30,415 nucleotides of DNA from Scleroderma bovista (Eukaryota > Basidiomycota > Agaricomycetes > Boletales > Sclerodermataceae), in NCBI GenBank assembly GCA_037178675.1, contig JAYMGJ010000482.1, forward strand, positions 1 to 30,415, in the 5' to 3' direction. Below the pieces are notes generated by a model, which was not told the origin of the DNA, did not search any database, and saw nothing but the letters and a program-made list of their open reading frames with translations. Positions 21,050 to 30,415 of this stretch are shown here, piece after piece (within the stretch, counting starts at the first letter, position 1; each line of letters starts with the position of its first letter). Both the position numbers and the translations under genes were made by a program.

Positions 21050-22900
21050 GGTGATCATTTCAGTATGAGAGAGGAATGCAACCTACTGCAGTCCAACTCC
21101 CATACCAGAACAACCAAAGAAGCAGAAGAAACAATAGAGAAACGAAGGAGAAAAGGAAGAATCATTTTTAGCGCCCAAATGTCAAATTTAGGCACCCAGT
21201 GCCGGCATTCCGATATTTTGAATAGCTCCGCCATTTTTGAAGCTATCAATCATGTGACTATACCATCATGGAGCCTAGACCGTGGTCTATCTGCCTGTCA
21301 AGTTCCGACGTAAATCTGTTCATTTCCCACGGAGATATTCCACCCGCAATCCAGACACCCACTTCATCACTCACTATGGAGTCCGGATTTTCTCTGGAAC
21401 ATTTCTCCACTATTGCAGCAGACCTCAACTATGTCCTGCTCTTGGGACAGCCTCTCCCTGAGCTCCTGTGTACTGTCTGGTACATATCTTCCCAGCCTGC
21501 TCCCTCAGTCCCTCTCGTTCTCGGTCAGCGCATTCTCCTCGTCAGTCCTGCGTTGCGCACATACTTTGGTCGTCTCAAGTCTATCGTTAGACTTGAAAAT
21601 TCATACCTGGTCGTCTCTGTGTCTCCTGAGTCCTCTGCATATGGTCCTTTCATCCCAGAGTCCTGTCACATCCATCTCCCTCTATCATTCATCTTGCTTC
21701 CCTGGACACGTCGAATCCGCTACTTGCGATTCTCTTCCCTGCTATCCCGCAACAAACACGAATGAAACAGTGCTCTAGAACCCTTCTTAGGAGCCATAAT
21801 AGAGTACAGAACCTTCCCCTTACTGCTCAAGGGAAGACTGCACTTCGGGAGCACCAAATTTCGCGTTTTTGCTCTACAGAAGCTCAATCCAAGGGATTTG
21901 TGACACTCTGTGACCAGCTGTGACTCTACTTGTCATTCCAGGCCCCCTGACACTGCTCTTCTGGTCGGATCAATTCTTTTATTATCCCCCAGCCACTCCC
22001 ATCAGTGGCACTGCTTCAGAAGCTCATCTCCAGATCTAAAGTTCAATAAATCATAGGTTGTGCTTCCCTTCTTTCTGAGTCACACAGAGTCACTCTGGCT
22101 CACTCTGACTCACTCTGCTGCGCATTATTCATCCCCTCTTGGCATTACTAATCCCCATTACTCCCCTTACCAATCACTTACCAATCATCCTTCAAATCAT
22201 GCTTATCATGCTGCTTATCAATTCATGACTCATGCCCCTATGATTCATATGCATTATGTCATCGCATATGCTCATTTAGCTTCGATCTACTCATCCCATG
22301 CTTTCTCCCCCTCTCTTTTGGGCCCCATGCAATGATTTTTCCATATTCTTGGTTATACACCCCTTTTTACCTATGTTTTTGCTCTTTCCCTTGGCTCAGC
22401 AGCTTGTTCAGGCTCTCCCCATTGATGACTCAGCCTGATTACACTGCTTATCAATCGCTTACCAATTTCTTACCAATCTCTTACCAAGCACTTTGTCATT
22501 TGTGCTTACAGGGCCACAGCCCCTCCTGTATATAAACCAGCAGCCAAAGGCTGCAAGGAAGTGTCTGCTTCCACCTCAAAAAAGCGACCACATTCACTCT
22601 CCCTCACTGTCTATAAGCTCTATCTCTGTCTTTGGACTTGTAGGTCACTCAGTGCTGGCCTAAAGCTCCTATATTGCTGTTTATCAGATATATCTTGTAT
22701 CTGATCATTTCTCTAGGCTGAAGCGCAGTCTAGCATCACTGTCCACTCTATCCCATCACTGTTCATCGCATTCTTGAAGCAGGAACTGTCCCCTTGCTTC
22801 CCCTCTGCTCCATCACTGCTGTATCACCCCTATCATCAATCTATCATCGCTCTTCTATCCCAGGACTCTTCCTAACCACTGTGGTAGGCTGAAGAGGAGT
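21050..22900. other. Pyrimidine-rich non-coding DNA, possibly LTR-derived
   Basis: The plus strand is rich in C and T. It contains a GTGACACTCTGTGACC start-like motif near 21899, a TATATAAACC box near 22531 and several CTTACCAAT repeats (22160-22190 and 22455-22495), which together resemble a long fungal LTR. No protein-coding element lies next to it, and I could not find its second copy or TG/CA ends, so this is a weak call. The open frame 21268-21765 (+) has no recognisable domain and a skewed Ser/Leu/Pro composition; I do not call it a gene. Confidence 0.35.
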
Positions 22901-23337
22901 CAATACCATCCCAAGTCGCATTCCATCCCCATCAGAAGCCCTTCCCTTCCCTCCTGCATCCTGCCTGAAGGCATGCAGCACATTCCCCTGAGGAGATTAA
23001 ATACCAGAAATGCAAAGGAAGACCACCACTCGCATATTGCTGTCATTTGGTGTTGGTTGTTGGTTGTTCTGACCTCTTCCCTCACTTAGGCGCACAACGT
23101 TCAAAGCTGATAACAAGTGGTGCAAAGCGCTTTACAGTTACTTGAACAAGTAAGTACCTTTGCACGTTCCATTTATAACAATTTACTTCTGAGATGCCAT
23201 CAGAGAACTTTTCGGTGATGAACAAGGTATCGTGAATGGTCGTACAAGAGAGATCCATAGTGAAGACAAGACACACCTTGCTTTGCTCCAGTGTGTTGAA
23301 TTGCAAGTGGAAGGGTATGAGATATTTATTACATGTG
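22901..23337. other. Sequence downstream of the Helitron coding region
   Basis: This lies just past the Helitron stop codon on its 3' side, where the CTRR terminus and hairpin would be expected. I could not identify a convincing one. It includes a GTTGGTTGTTGGTTGTT run near 23050. Confidence 0.35.
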
Positions 23338-26300
23338 CTAAATGAGGAGTTCGTGATAGGTTACATTTGTAGCAGTCGTTTCACTCAGACGCAAATGGAC
23401 ACGTGTATGAGATCTGTGTCGGACGCAGGAGAGAGCTGTATACAGTTGACCATGCGAGAAGACAGGGTGTGTAAGGTCAATACCTACACAGTCCAGAGTG
23501 AGTCCTTGACAGCTGTTGAATGTCGTTGCATATGCAGGCGCCAAAGGAAATTGTTTGCGATGGAGAGTGTGACCTGAATGAAGCACAGTCTGGAAGGATA
23601 TGCGAGGAATAAGGATGTCTTCCGGGTCAATGACATTGGAACCGCCAATTCCTCGTAGTATCCTTACTGTTACCAATCGTGAGCCAGTATGTACGATGAC
23701 AATGTGGATGTTCTTGACGAGGCCAAGGTCAATGGAGAAGTTTCATAACAATCGAAAGATAGCATTAGTTTTGATTTTGAGTGTGTGGTGAGGGAAGCCA
23801 GATGGGGTGTGTTGAGCAACATAGTCGAGAATACCGTCTGGCTGTTCCAAGCCTACGTCTTCAGCGTCTTTGAGCGTGTCAGCGGAGAGGTAGGTTCTCG
23901 ACTCACCCTTAATGTGTTGAAGGATATTGTTGTTATAGGAATCAACTTGTATGTGAGTTGGAGCAAGAATGGCTCTTCGAAGGCAAGCTTGAGGGTCGGG
24001 TAGGATATGAGATGGGTAGACGAAGTCGATGAGGTTTTCAGGGCTCTGGACATGTTCCATGAAAGTTAATGGAATGTCGTGTCCGGCGCCTTCCCCAACT
24101 GCATCTACGAAGTTTGCAAATTCGGGATCTTCTGCATTGCGGATGGGAATCGTGAGTCGGTAAATGGTGAACAATTCCCATAAGGGAGAGGATTTTATTG
24201 AAGCTTCGACGACTTGTGCACGGGTTCCACCACAGATAACAGGACACGTCTGGTGGAAATCACCAAGTATAATGATAATTTTACCACCAAATGGTAGATC
24301 GCATTCCATGACAGTTCGACATACTTCCTTGACACATGCAAGAACAGCACGGTTCACCATTGGCCCTCCATCCCAAATAATAACAGAGGCTTCTTTTATT
24401 AGTTCTCCACACAGATCAGTGGGTTTGATGGGCGATAGAAGCATTTCGTTCTTATCATTTACTGGAACCTAATGTGATGTGTATTAAGTTAGTGTGGAGT
24501 ACAGACAAAGGAGGACATGAATAGACCTTGAAGGCAGAGTGCATGGTACGCCCACCTGGGTAGAGCTGGGCTGCAAATGCTGCAGTTGCAGTCGGAATGA
24601 CAATGTGCCCGAGAGAGCGAACCTTATCACATATTGCATTGATGAGGAAGGTTTTGCCTTGACCGGCTTTGCCATCAATAAAGGCAAGGAGGGACTCTTT
24701 TTCGAGCACAGAAGACATGATTTGATTGTAGATAAACTGCTGCTCATGTGTCATGAGTGCAACAGCTGTAGCAGCATGATTACAAAGACCAATTGGGTCA
24801 CGCCCCCATCGCTCCAGTTCATGTCAGACTTCAGCAGTGAACGTTAAGGGGTCTGGCAACCCATAAAATGAAAGTGACTTTCCATGTTCTTCGAGTGACT
24901 TATTGAGTTCCTCTAGTGCACAGTTCAGTCCAAGGTCCGTATTGAGGCCAAATTGGAGAGTAAAGTCATGTGCCATATGTTGTTGGTATCTTGTCCAGAT
25001 GTCAATAGGTGCCAGGATACAGTCGTTGATGAGGAGGTGAAAAAAAATTTGTCGAAGCTGTCGAGGGGTAGCAAGAGTGTTGATTGCCTCTTGTATAGTG
25101 TACTGTGCTTCATTCTGATCAGCAAAGAGGCCTAATGCGATGGCCGCTTCTTGGAATGTTTCATATATGACACCATTGATGGTGCATGCATCCAGAAACG
25201 ATAGTGCTGGTTGAGATTGCAAGATTGCACGCAAGTAAAAGAGGTCTCCTTGTGATGGATGGACAGCATTTATTTGGCTGAGATGGGGGTGCGTGGCATC
25301 TCTCTGGACAACATGCATACGAGACTGGGTGTGTGGATTAGAAGGAGATTCATCAAAGTAGCGGCAATCCATCAAGTTTCGATTGTCAAAACGAGTAAGT
25401 CGGAATAAGGTGAAGTATTCTGCATATGGTAGGTCTGAAAATGCTCGCCGAATGCCAGATGTATCTGTAAAGTATCCTATAGGTTGTTGAAAGTATCGAT
25501 TGAGCAGTGAGAGTGTGCTCACAGTATCATTTGTGCATAGATATTGATAGTTTGACCGTGATTCAGGGAGGTGTATTGGAAGTGATGTGACAGCAGGATC
25601 CTTTTTTGTGACATGAAAACTGAGAATCCACCATGTAGCTTCACCTGCCGAGAGGTACCAAGCATCCCAATAGTCTTCAATTTCATCAATTCTGTTGTCA
25701 GGACTAGGGTCCTGTACACGATAACAATGTATGGTCAGGACCTAGGGAATGATACATAACAATGTAATGGTATATGTTACAGAAAACATACCTTTATGTA
25801 TGTATTTGAAGAGGTATTGAAATATGTGGGATGTGTTGGCAACCTCGAAATTGATGTGGCACTGAAACTTTCGTAGTAATGGGAGACAGTGTGGTACTAT
25901 TATTTCATCTCCTGGTCTGTGTCGTCGATAGTGAATGCGACCATCAGTATCAATGGTAGTCATAGGCTGTAAAGGATGGGGGTACTTGAAACGACATGCT
26001 CTAGTTCCGTCAGGCAATTCATATTGACAGTATTTCGAAGGTGGTTGATTCAGTGTGGGATGATTGTGGCACATGAAGGTGTTGACTAATAAAGCATCAT
26101 TGGGGTTGTCAGGGACTTCAGCAGAAACAACGGAATTGATGTCGTCTGGATGGATACAGTCACTTGCATATTTCACAAGAATGTGGGTATGAGGCAGTCC
26201 ACGCTTCTGAAATTCAATGGATTGTATGCAATATAGTAGTCGGCCAGCCTGAGGAAACATAGATTTCAAAGTTTGTAGCAGAAGTGCAAGTTTGCGCTTG

Positions 26301-27247
26301 AAAACTCAAACAACGACAACAGGGATGTCCGTGAAATCCTGTCCAGGACGGAGTTGCGACTGGATTTCAGGCCAGTTTGAATTACATGTCATGGTAATGA
26401 AGAACGTTGGGTTTCCTTTTGCTGCAGCAATTGCCAAAGAATCAGCTATTTGGTTTGAAGCCCAACGTCTAGAGCCGAGAAATGAAGCTGGAAGGTAAAT
26501 GTTCTCGCAGGGTTCAATGTCTGGTACATCCATTAGAGCTGCATCATCTCATTGCAAGCACAATTGATTTGTTCGTATGTAGTTAAGTCTGCATTCCAGG
26601 TCATGGCTGAACATGTCGACAATGTATTCATTTGTGACACGACCAAAGATTCGAAAGCATTCTTCACATAAAATTCGTGCACGATAGTACCACATCTGAG
26701 TGGTGATTGCATCAACACCATCATCATTGTTACCAACAGAGTGGGTAAGATGATGGTGGTTGCTGAACAACCCCCAACCTAAAGTCCCATGAGGGAAGAG
26801 AAGAGGGTATGCTAGTGGTTCCCAGAGGCGACTAACAGTTGGAATGGCCTGATTTGTTCCTGATTGACGAGAGATAATCAGGTGCCTGGCTTTCACTTGA
26901 GATCGAGTTGTATTGTCATAAGACATAATAGCAGCAATTTCTGCAGCTCCTGAATCATGTAGGATGAGCTCAGCATTTGGGTAGTGTGTTGAAACAGCGT
27001 TATAGTGTTGAAGTGCAGTTACAAATGGATTAGTGCCCTGCAAAGCGTGGCGCATAGCGTCTATCCACAGAGGTGGGAGCAAAGCAGCCCGAGGTGGGCG
27101 CACACGATGATAGACTCGGCCTTGAATTGCAAGAAAGCCTGGAGGTCCCTCAGTGGTTGGAAACGCATGTGATGTCTCCAACATCAGCAAGGTGACAATT
27201 TCTCTGACAGCACTTAGGTGTCTTAACAGTCTGAAATGGTCTGACAT
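23338..27247 (-). mobile_element. Degraded Helitron (Rep-helicase), 5' truncated
   Basis: One minus-strand gene encodes a Helitron Rep-like region followed by a PIF1/RecD-like helicase. The recognisable protein starts near IVTLLMLETSHAFPTTEGPP; upstream of it the frame runs into CAGAC satellite, so the natural N-terminus and 5' end of the element are missing. The 3' end was not found. Four in-frame TGA codons and one frameshift show that it is not functional as it stands. Confidence 0.85.
23338..27247 (-). pseudogene. Helitron Rep/PIF1-like helicase polyprotein gene
   Basis: Rep part: PFVTALQHYNAV, IISRQSGTNQAIPTVSRLWE, FLGSRRWASNQIADSL, FFITMTCNSNWPEIQSQL, the HUH motif in LPHTHILVKY (about 26180) and the tyrosine motif FQYLFKYIHKG (about 25800). 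Introns: 25742-25791 and 24469-24526. Helicase part: Walker A DGKAGQGKT (about 24660), FKVPV, IIWDGGPM (about 24365), GDFHQTCPV, and the C-terminal motif YATTFNSCQGLTLD and YTALSCVRHRS, ending at 23338. In-frame TGA codons lie at 26549-26551, 26306-26308, 24824-24826 and 23743-23745; an extra base near 25721-25726 shifts the frame after GPDHT. The usual DE of helicase motif II (WDEAPM in the family) reads DG, removing the catalytic Glu. Rep would nick and join single strands during rolling-circle transposition, and the helicase would unwind DNA; both are now dead. Confidence 0.85.
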
Positions 27248-28880
27248 GACTTAACAGTCTGGGAGCATCTGGGATCAGACTGGGAGTTCTGGAATCAGAC
27301 ATTTAAGACCACTCCAGAGCAGTTAGAGAAGTCAGACCCCCAGACAGTAAGTCAGTCAGACACTTAAGACCACCCAGACCACCCAGACCAGTCAGACCCC
27401 ACAGACCAGTCAGACCCCCCAGACCAGTCAGACCCCACAGACCAGTCAGACCCCCCAGACCAGTCAGACCCCCCAGACCATAAGTCAGTCAGACATTTAA
27501 GACCACTTCAGACCAATCAGACCAATCAGACCCCTCAGACAGTAAGTCAGTCAGACATTTAAGACCAGTACAGACCAGTCAGACCCCCCAGACAGTAAGT
27601 CAGCCAGACACTTAAGACCACCTAGACCACCCAGACCACCCAGACCCCTCAGACAGTAAGTTCATCAGACACTTAAGACTACCCAGACTACCCAGACCCC
27701 TCAAACAGTAAGTTAGTCAGACACTTAAGACCACCCAGACCACCCAGACCACTCAGATCCCCAGACAGTAAGTTAGTCAGACACTTAAGACCACTCAGAC
27801 CATCCAGAGCAGTTAGACCCCTCAGACAGTAAGTCAGTCAGACCACCCAGACCATCCAGACCCTTCAGACAATAAGTTAGTCAGACACTTAAGACCACCC
27901 AGACCACCCAGACTGCCTAGAGTTCTAGACAGTAATTCAGTCAGACAAGTAAGACAACTCCACATCAGTCAGATCAGTCAGACCCTCCAGACAGTAAGGC
28001 AGTCAGACATTTAAGACCTGCCAGACCAGTTAGACCAGTCAGAAGTGGCCAGACACACCAGACAGTCAGGCCAGTCAGACACTTCAGGCAACTCCAAACC
28101 AGTCAGAGCAATCAGAGCATCAAACCCCTCAGATAGTCAGAGCAGTCAGACACTTCGGACTGCTCCAGACCAGTCAGAGGGGTCAGAAAGGTCAGACTCA
28201 CCAGACAGTCAGGCCAGTCAGATACTTCAGGCCAATCCAGACTAGTCAGAGTGGTTAGAGTTGTCAGACATTCTAGGCAGTCAGACCAGTCAGACACTTC
28301 AGACTGCTCCAGACCAGTCAGTGGTCAGAGTGATCTGACCCACCAGACAGTCAGGTGAGTCAGACAGTCCAGACAGCTCCAGACCAGTCAGAGTGGTCAG
28401 AGAAATCAGCCTAGTCAGACATTTAAGACCCTGCCAGACATATTAGACTAGTCAGATTAATCAGAACCCCCAGACAGTCAGACCAGTCCAACCAGTCAGA
28501 GTAATCAGACCCTCCCAGGGTGTTAGACTGTCAGATAGTCCAGACCAGCCAGAGCAGCAGAGTGGTCAGACCCCCTCAGGGTGTCAGACTGTCAGACCCA
28601 CCAGACAGTCAGACCAGTCAGACTCTCCAGCCAGTAAGGCTGTCAGATAGATAAGAGTATTTAGAGTAACCAGCACAATCAGGCCCCCAGATAATAAATC
28701 ACTCAGAAAATTAAGACCACCCAGACATATCAGAGCAGTTAGACTCCCCAGACAATAGCAAGTCAGTCAAACAGTTAAGAATACTTCAGACTAATCAGGC
28801 CAATTAGACCACCCAGACCATCAGACCATCAGACAGTCCATAGGAGTCATAGTGGTCAGACCTGCCAGACCATGACAGAA
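27200..28880. repeat. Degenerate CAGAC satellite, about 1.7 kb
   Basis: The plus strand is an array of TCAGAC, CCCAGACC and CAGTCAGAC motifs. Between about 27345 and 28020 a higher-order unit of about 45-70 bp can be followed by its marker CAGTAAGTCAGTCAGAC(A)CTTAAGACC, roughly eleven copies; further right the order decays. A smaller sub-array of CAGACCAGTCAGACCCC lies at about 27385-27475. The motif resembles the subterminal repeats of the Plavaka ends in this window. The array runs into the Helitron frame, so the first residues of that frame are satellite-derived. Confidence 0.9.
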
Positions 28881-29429
28881 AATTATTTTCTTATTGCAAT
28901 GCACATTGCGATGGATGAAAATTGTAATTGTAATGAGAACTTTAACATTGCAAACTGGGTTTTGATTTTGGCATTGCAACTGCTTGCAATGCATTGAAAT
29001 TTATTTATAAATTTTCCGACACAATCTGAAAATGTAACTAACAGAGAAAACCTAATAGTCAATCATTGTTGTTGTTGTTGTTGTGTCTTGAGAACAAGCA
29101 ATAGTGTAATAATATATTCATGTAACTTGGGGGTCCCTGTTGTCATTTGGGCATGGGTCCTGAGGGCACTGCCACTAGAGTGGTGGCCAATGGCATAGGC
29201 ATTGCTCTAGATGAGAAAATTAGGGCCATACAAATGCAGAGGATAGGAACAAAGGATTAATACCCATTCATCCCTGCCTGTGAACACCACCAAAGCTGTC
29301 CACATGTTCACACTGGTCCCAGTGTCAGTAGTATTGTAGCAATAACATGTCAATAAAAAAAAGAGTCATTAAAACAAATAATTTTCATTATATCAAGGTG
29401 TGACATAGACTAAATACTATACTAAATAA
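28881..29429. other. AT-rich unique DNA with a short (TTG) microsatellite
   Basis: No gene was recognised. ATTGCAATG-type motifs recur between 28915 and 29000, and a TTG run lies near 29068-29085. Confidence 0.5.
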
Positions 29430-30180
29430 ATTGCATCGTCGTCGTCGTCGTGTGATCGTCGACACGAGGTGGTGGATGGTAGTGGGTCGGTGTCATCGCT
29501 GGTCGCCACCCATTGCATTGGTGGTGTTGGTGTCGTCGCCATCGTCGCGTTGGTGGGCCAGTGTCTCGTCGTCGTCAATGATGCAGGCAGTGGTGGTCAC
29601 GTTGTCGACCTCGGTGATGGGGTCGTCATCGCCGCATCGTCGAGGCAGTTGGGTGGTGGTCACATCGTTGGCCGTTGTCGTCGCGTTGGTGGTCGACGAC
29701 ACCGGTGGCGGTGGTAATGGCTGTCATCGTCTGTTAGTGGGGTGATCGTTGTCGACGCAGAGGATGGTGGGGACATCGTTGTCGTTGTCATTGGTGGCCG
29801 CGTCAACCTGGTGGTGGGGTCATCGTCGGTGGCCACGTCGACGACACAGGTGGGGTGTTGTCGTCGTCATGTTGGTGGTGGTGGCTGTTGTCGTCTTGCA
29901 CTCGCACGTCGCCGCCCTCGTCCTTGTCGCATCATCCTCGTTATCCTCATTATCCTCGTCCTCGTCGCGTCGTCCTTGCCATCCTCATCGTGTTGTCCTC
30001 GTCGTCATCCACGCGGGTATTGGGTTGGGCGATTCGCTGGCGGTGGTGGTGTTCAACGCTGGGGCTGGTGTAGTCACCGTGGTGTTACCGTTGTCGACGA
30101 CGACACGGTGGTCATCGTCGTTGCTGGGGGGTTGTGGGGTGGTCGTTGTCAGTTGTGGTTGATGGGTGCCAAGTACTTAC
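29430..30180. repeat. GTC/GTG-rich low-complexity tract
   Basis: The plus strand is built mostly from GTCGTC, GGTGGTG and TCCTCG triplets with very few A. All three plus-strand frames stay open for long stretches, giving valine-, serine- or arginine-rich translations without domain structure, so I treat the long open frames here as by-products of composition. Confidence 0.8.
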
Positions 30181-30191
30181 CTTGGTGCAGA

Positions 30192-30278
30192 ACGCGGGAC
30201 TTAGAAAAAAAATTGGAGTTGTTGTGATTACAAATCACATCACAACAACTCCAAATTTTCTCTACATAAGTCCCGCGT
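30192..30278. repeat. Long near-perfect hairpin
   Basis: The left arm 30192-30228 (ACGCGGGACTTA, A-run, TTGGAGTTGTTGTGAT) pairs with the right arm 30239-30278 (ATCACAACAACTCC, AAATTTTC, TAAGTCCCGCGT), with a few mismatches or extra bases near the A-run and a central TACAAATCAC. The arms are about 37-40 nt. The surrounding sequence also switches from GTC/GTG-rich on the left to GAC/CCA-rich on the right. Confidence 0.85.
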
Positions 30279-30415
30279 CACCACTCTGCCTCCCATTCAA
30301 CCACGATGACGACGCATTGACCACCACCACCCACGATGACGACGACTCGTTATCAGGTATGTACTACAACATCCAGTTGCCTACCACTAACACACGTCCA
30401 CAACAGCTCCGCTGA
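30279..30415. other. GAC/CCA-rich right flank of the hairpin
   Basis: Short GATGACGACG and CCACCACCACC runs are the complement of those left of the hairpin. No gene is supported; the open frame running across the hairpin to 30415 is judged chance. Confidence 0.45.

Noticed and set aside
21268..21765. 165-aa plus-strand open frame
   Set aside because: Ser/Leu/Pro-rich composition in a pyrimidine-rich tract, with an overlapping open frame in another phase and no motif.
27345..28020. CRISPR-like array
   Set aside because: Units are degenerate, contiguous and without unique spacers, and the genome is eukaryotic.
29742..30227. Long open frames in the GTC/GTG-rich tract
   Set aside because: All plus-strand frames are open because stop codons need A; translations are repetitive without domain structure.

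Overview
The window looks like repeat-rich DNA from a filamentous fungus, most likely an agaricomycete (Basidiomycota). Genes are split by short GT-AG introns of about 50-65 nt. The element families present (Plavaka-type transposases, a DUF6698 gene, a Ty1/copia element, a Helitron with a Rep and a PIF1-like helicase) are ones I associate with that class. No bacterial gene organisation, rRNA or tRNA was seen. All family assignments come from recognising motifs by eye; no database search was run.

Layout, left to right. At 295-769 is the 5' part of a host DUF1688 (uracil-catabolism URC4/Urg3-like) gene. It abuts the start of the reverse-transcriptase region of a minus-strand Ty1/copia element (770-4787), which lacks most of RT, RNase H and its 3' LTR. 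From 4788 to 5283 is the end of a Plavaka-type DNA transposon. From 5284 to 6971 is host DNA holding the 3' ends of two convergent genes: an amino-acid permease (+) and an M28 zinc aminopeptidase (-). The peptidase is interrupted by a 6.5-kb Plavaka element (6976-13521), and its 5' part resumes at 13526-14131. From about 14.3 to 21 kb lies a second, degraded Plavaka transposase (14399-18681, -) with a divergent DUF6698 gene (19283 to about 20960, +). From 21 to 23.3 kb is pyrimidine-rich DNA without a recognisable gene, perhaps LTR-derived. A degraded Helitron occupies 23338-27247 (-). A degenerate CAGAC satellite runs from about 27200 to 28880, followed by AT-rich DNA, a GTC/GTG-rich low-complexity tract (29430-30180) and a near-perfect hairpin (30192-30278).

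The main result is the 6976-13521 element. It has matching terminal inverted repeats and a 4-bp flanking duplication (TGTA). It carries two divergent genes that can both be spliced into full-length frames: a 961-aa Plavaka transposase in 8 exons and a 587-aa companion protein of unknown function in 7 exons. The neighbouring elements are damaged. Nearly all their in-frame stops are TGA codons, several at positions where the family has arginine, as expected from CpG decay of CGA. The second Plavaka locus repeats the divergent transposase-plus-companion layout with a different companion family (DUF6698), which suggests a modular two-gene transposon architecture.
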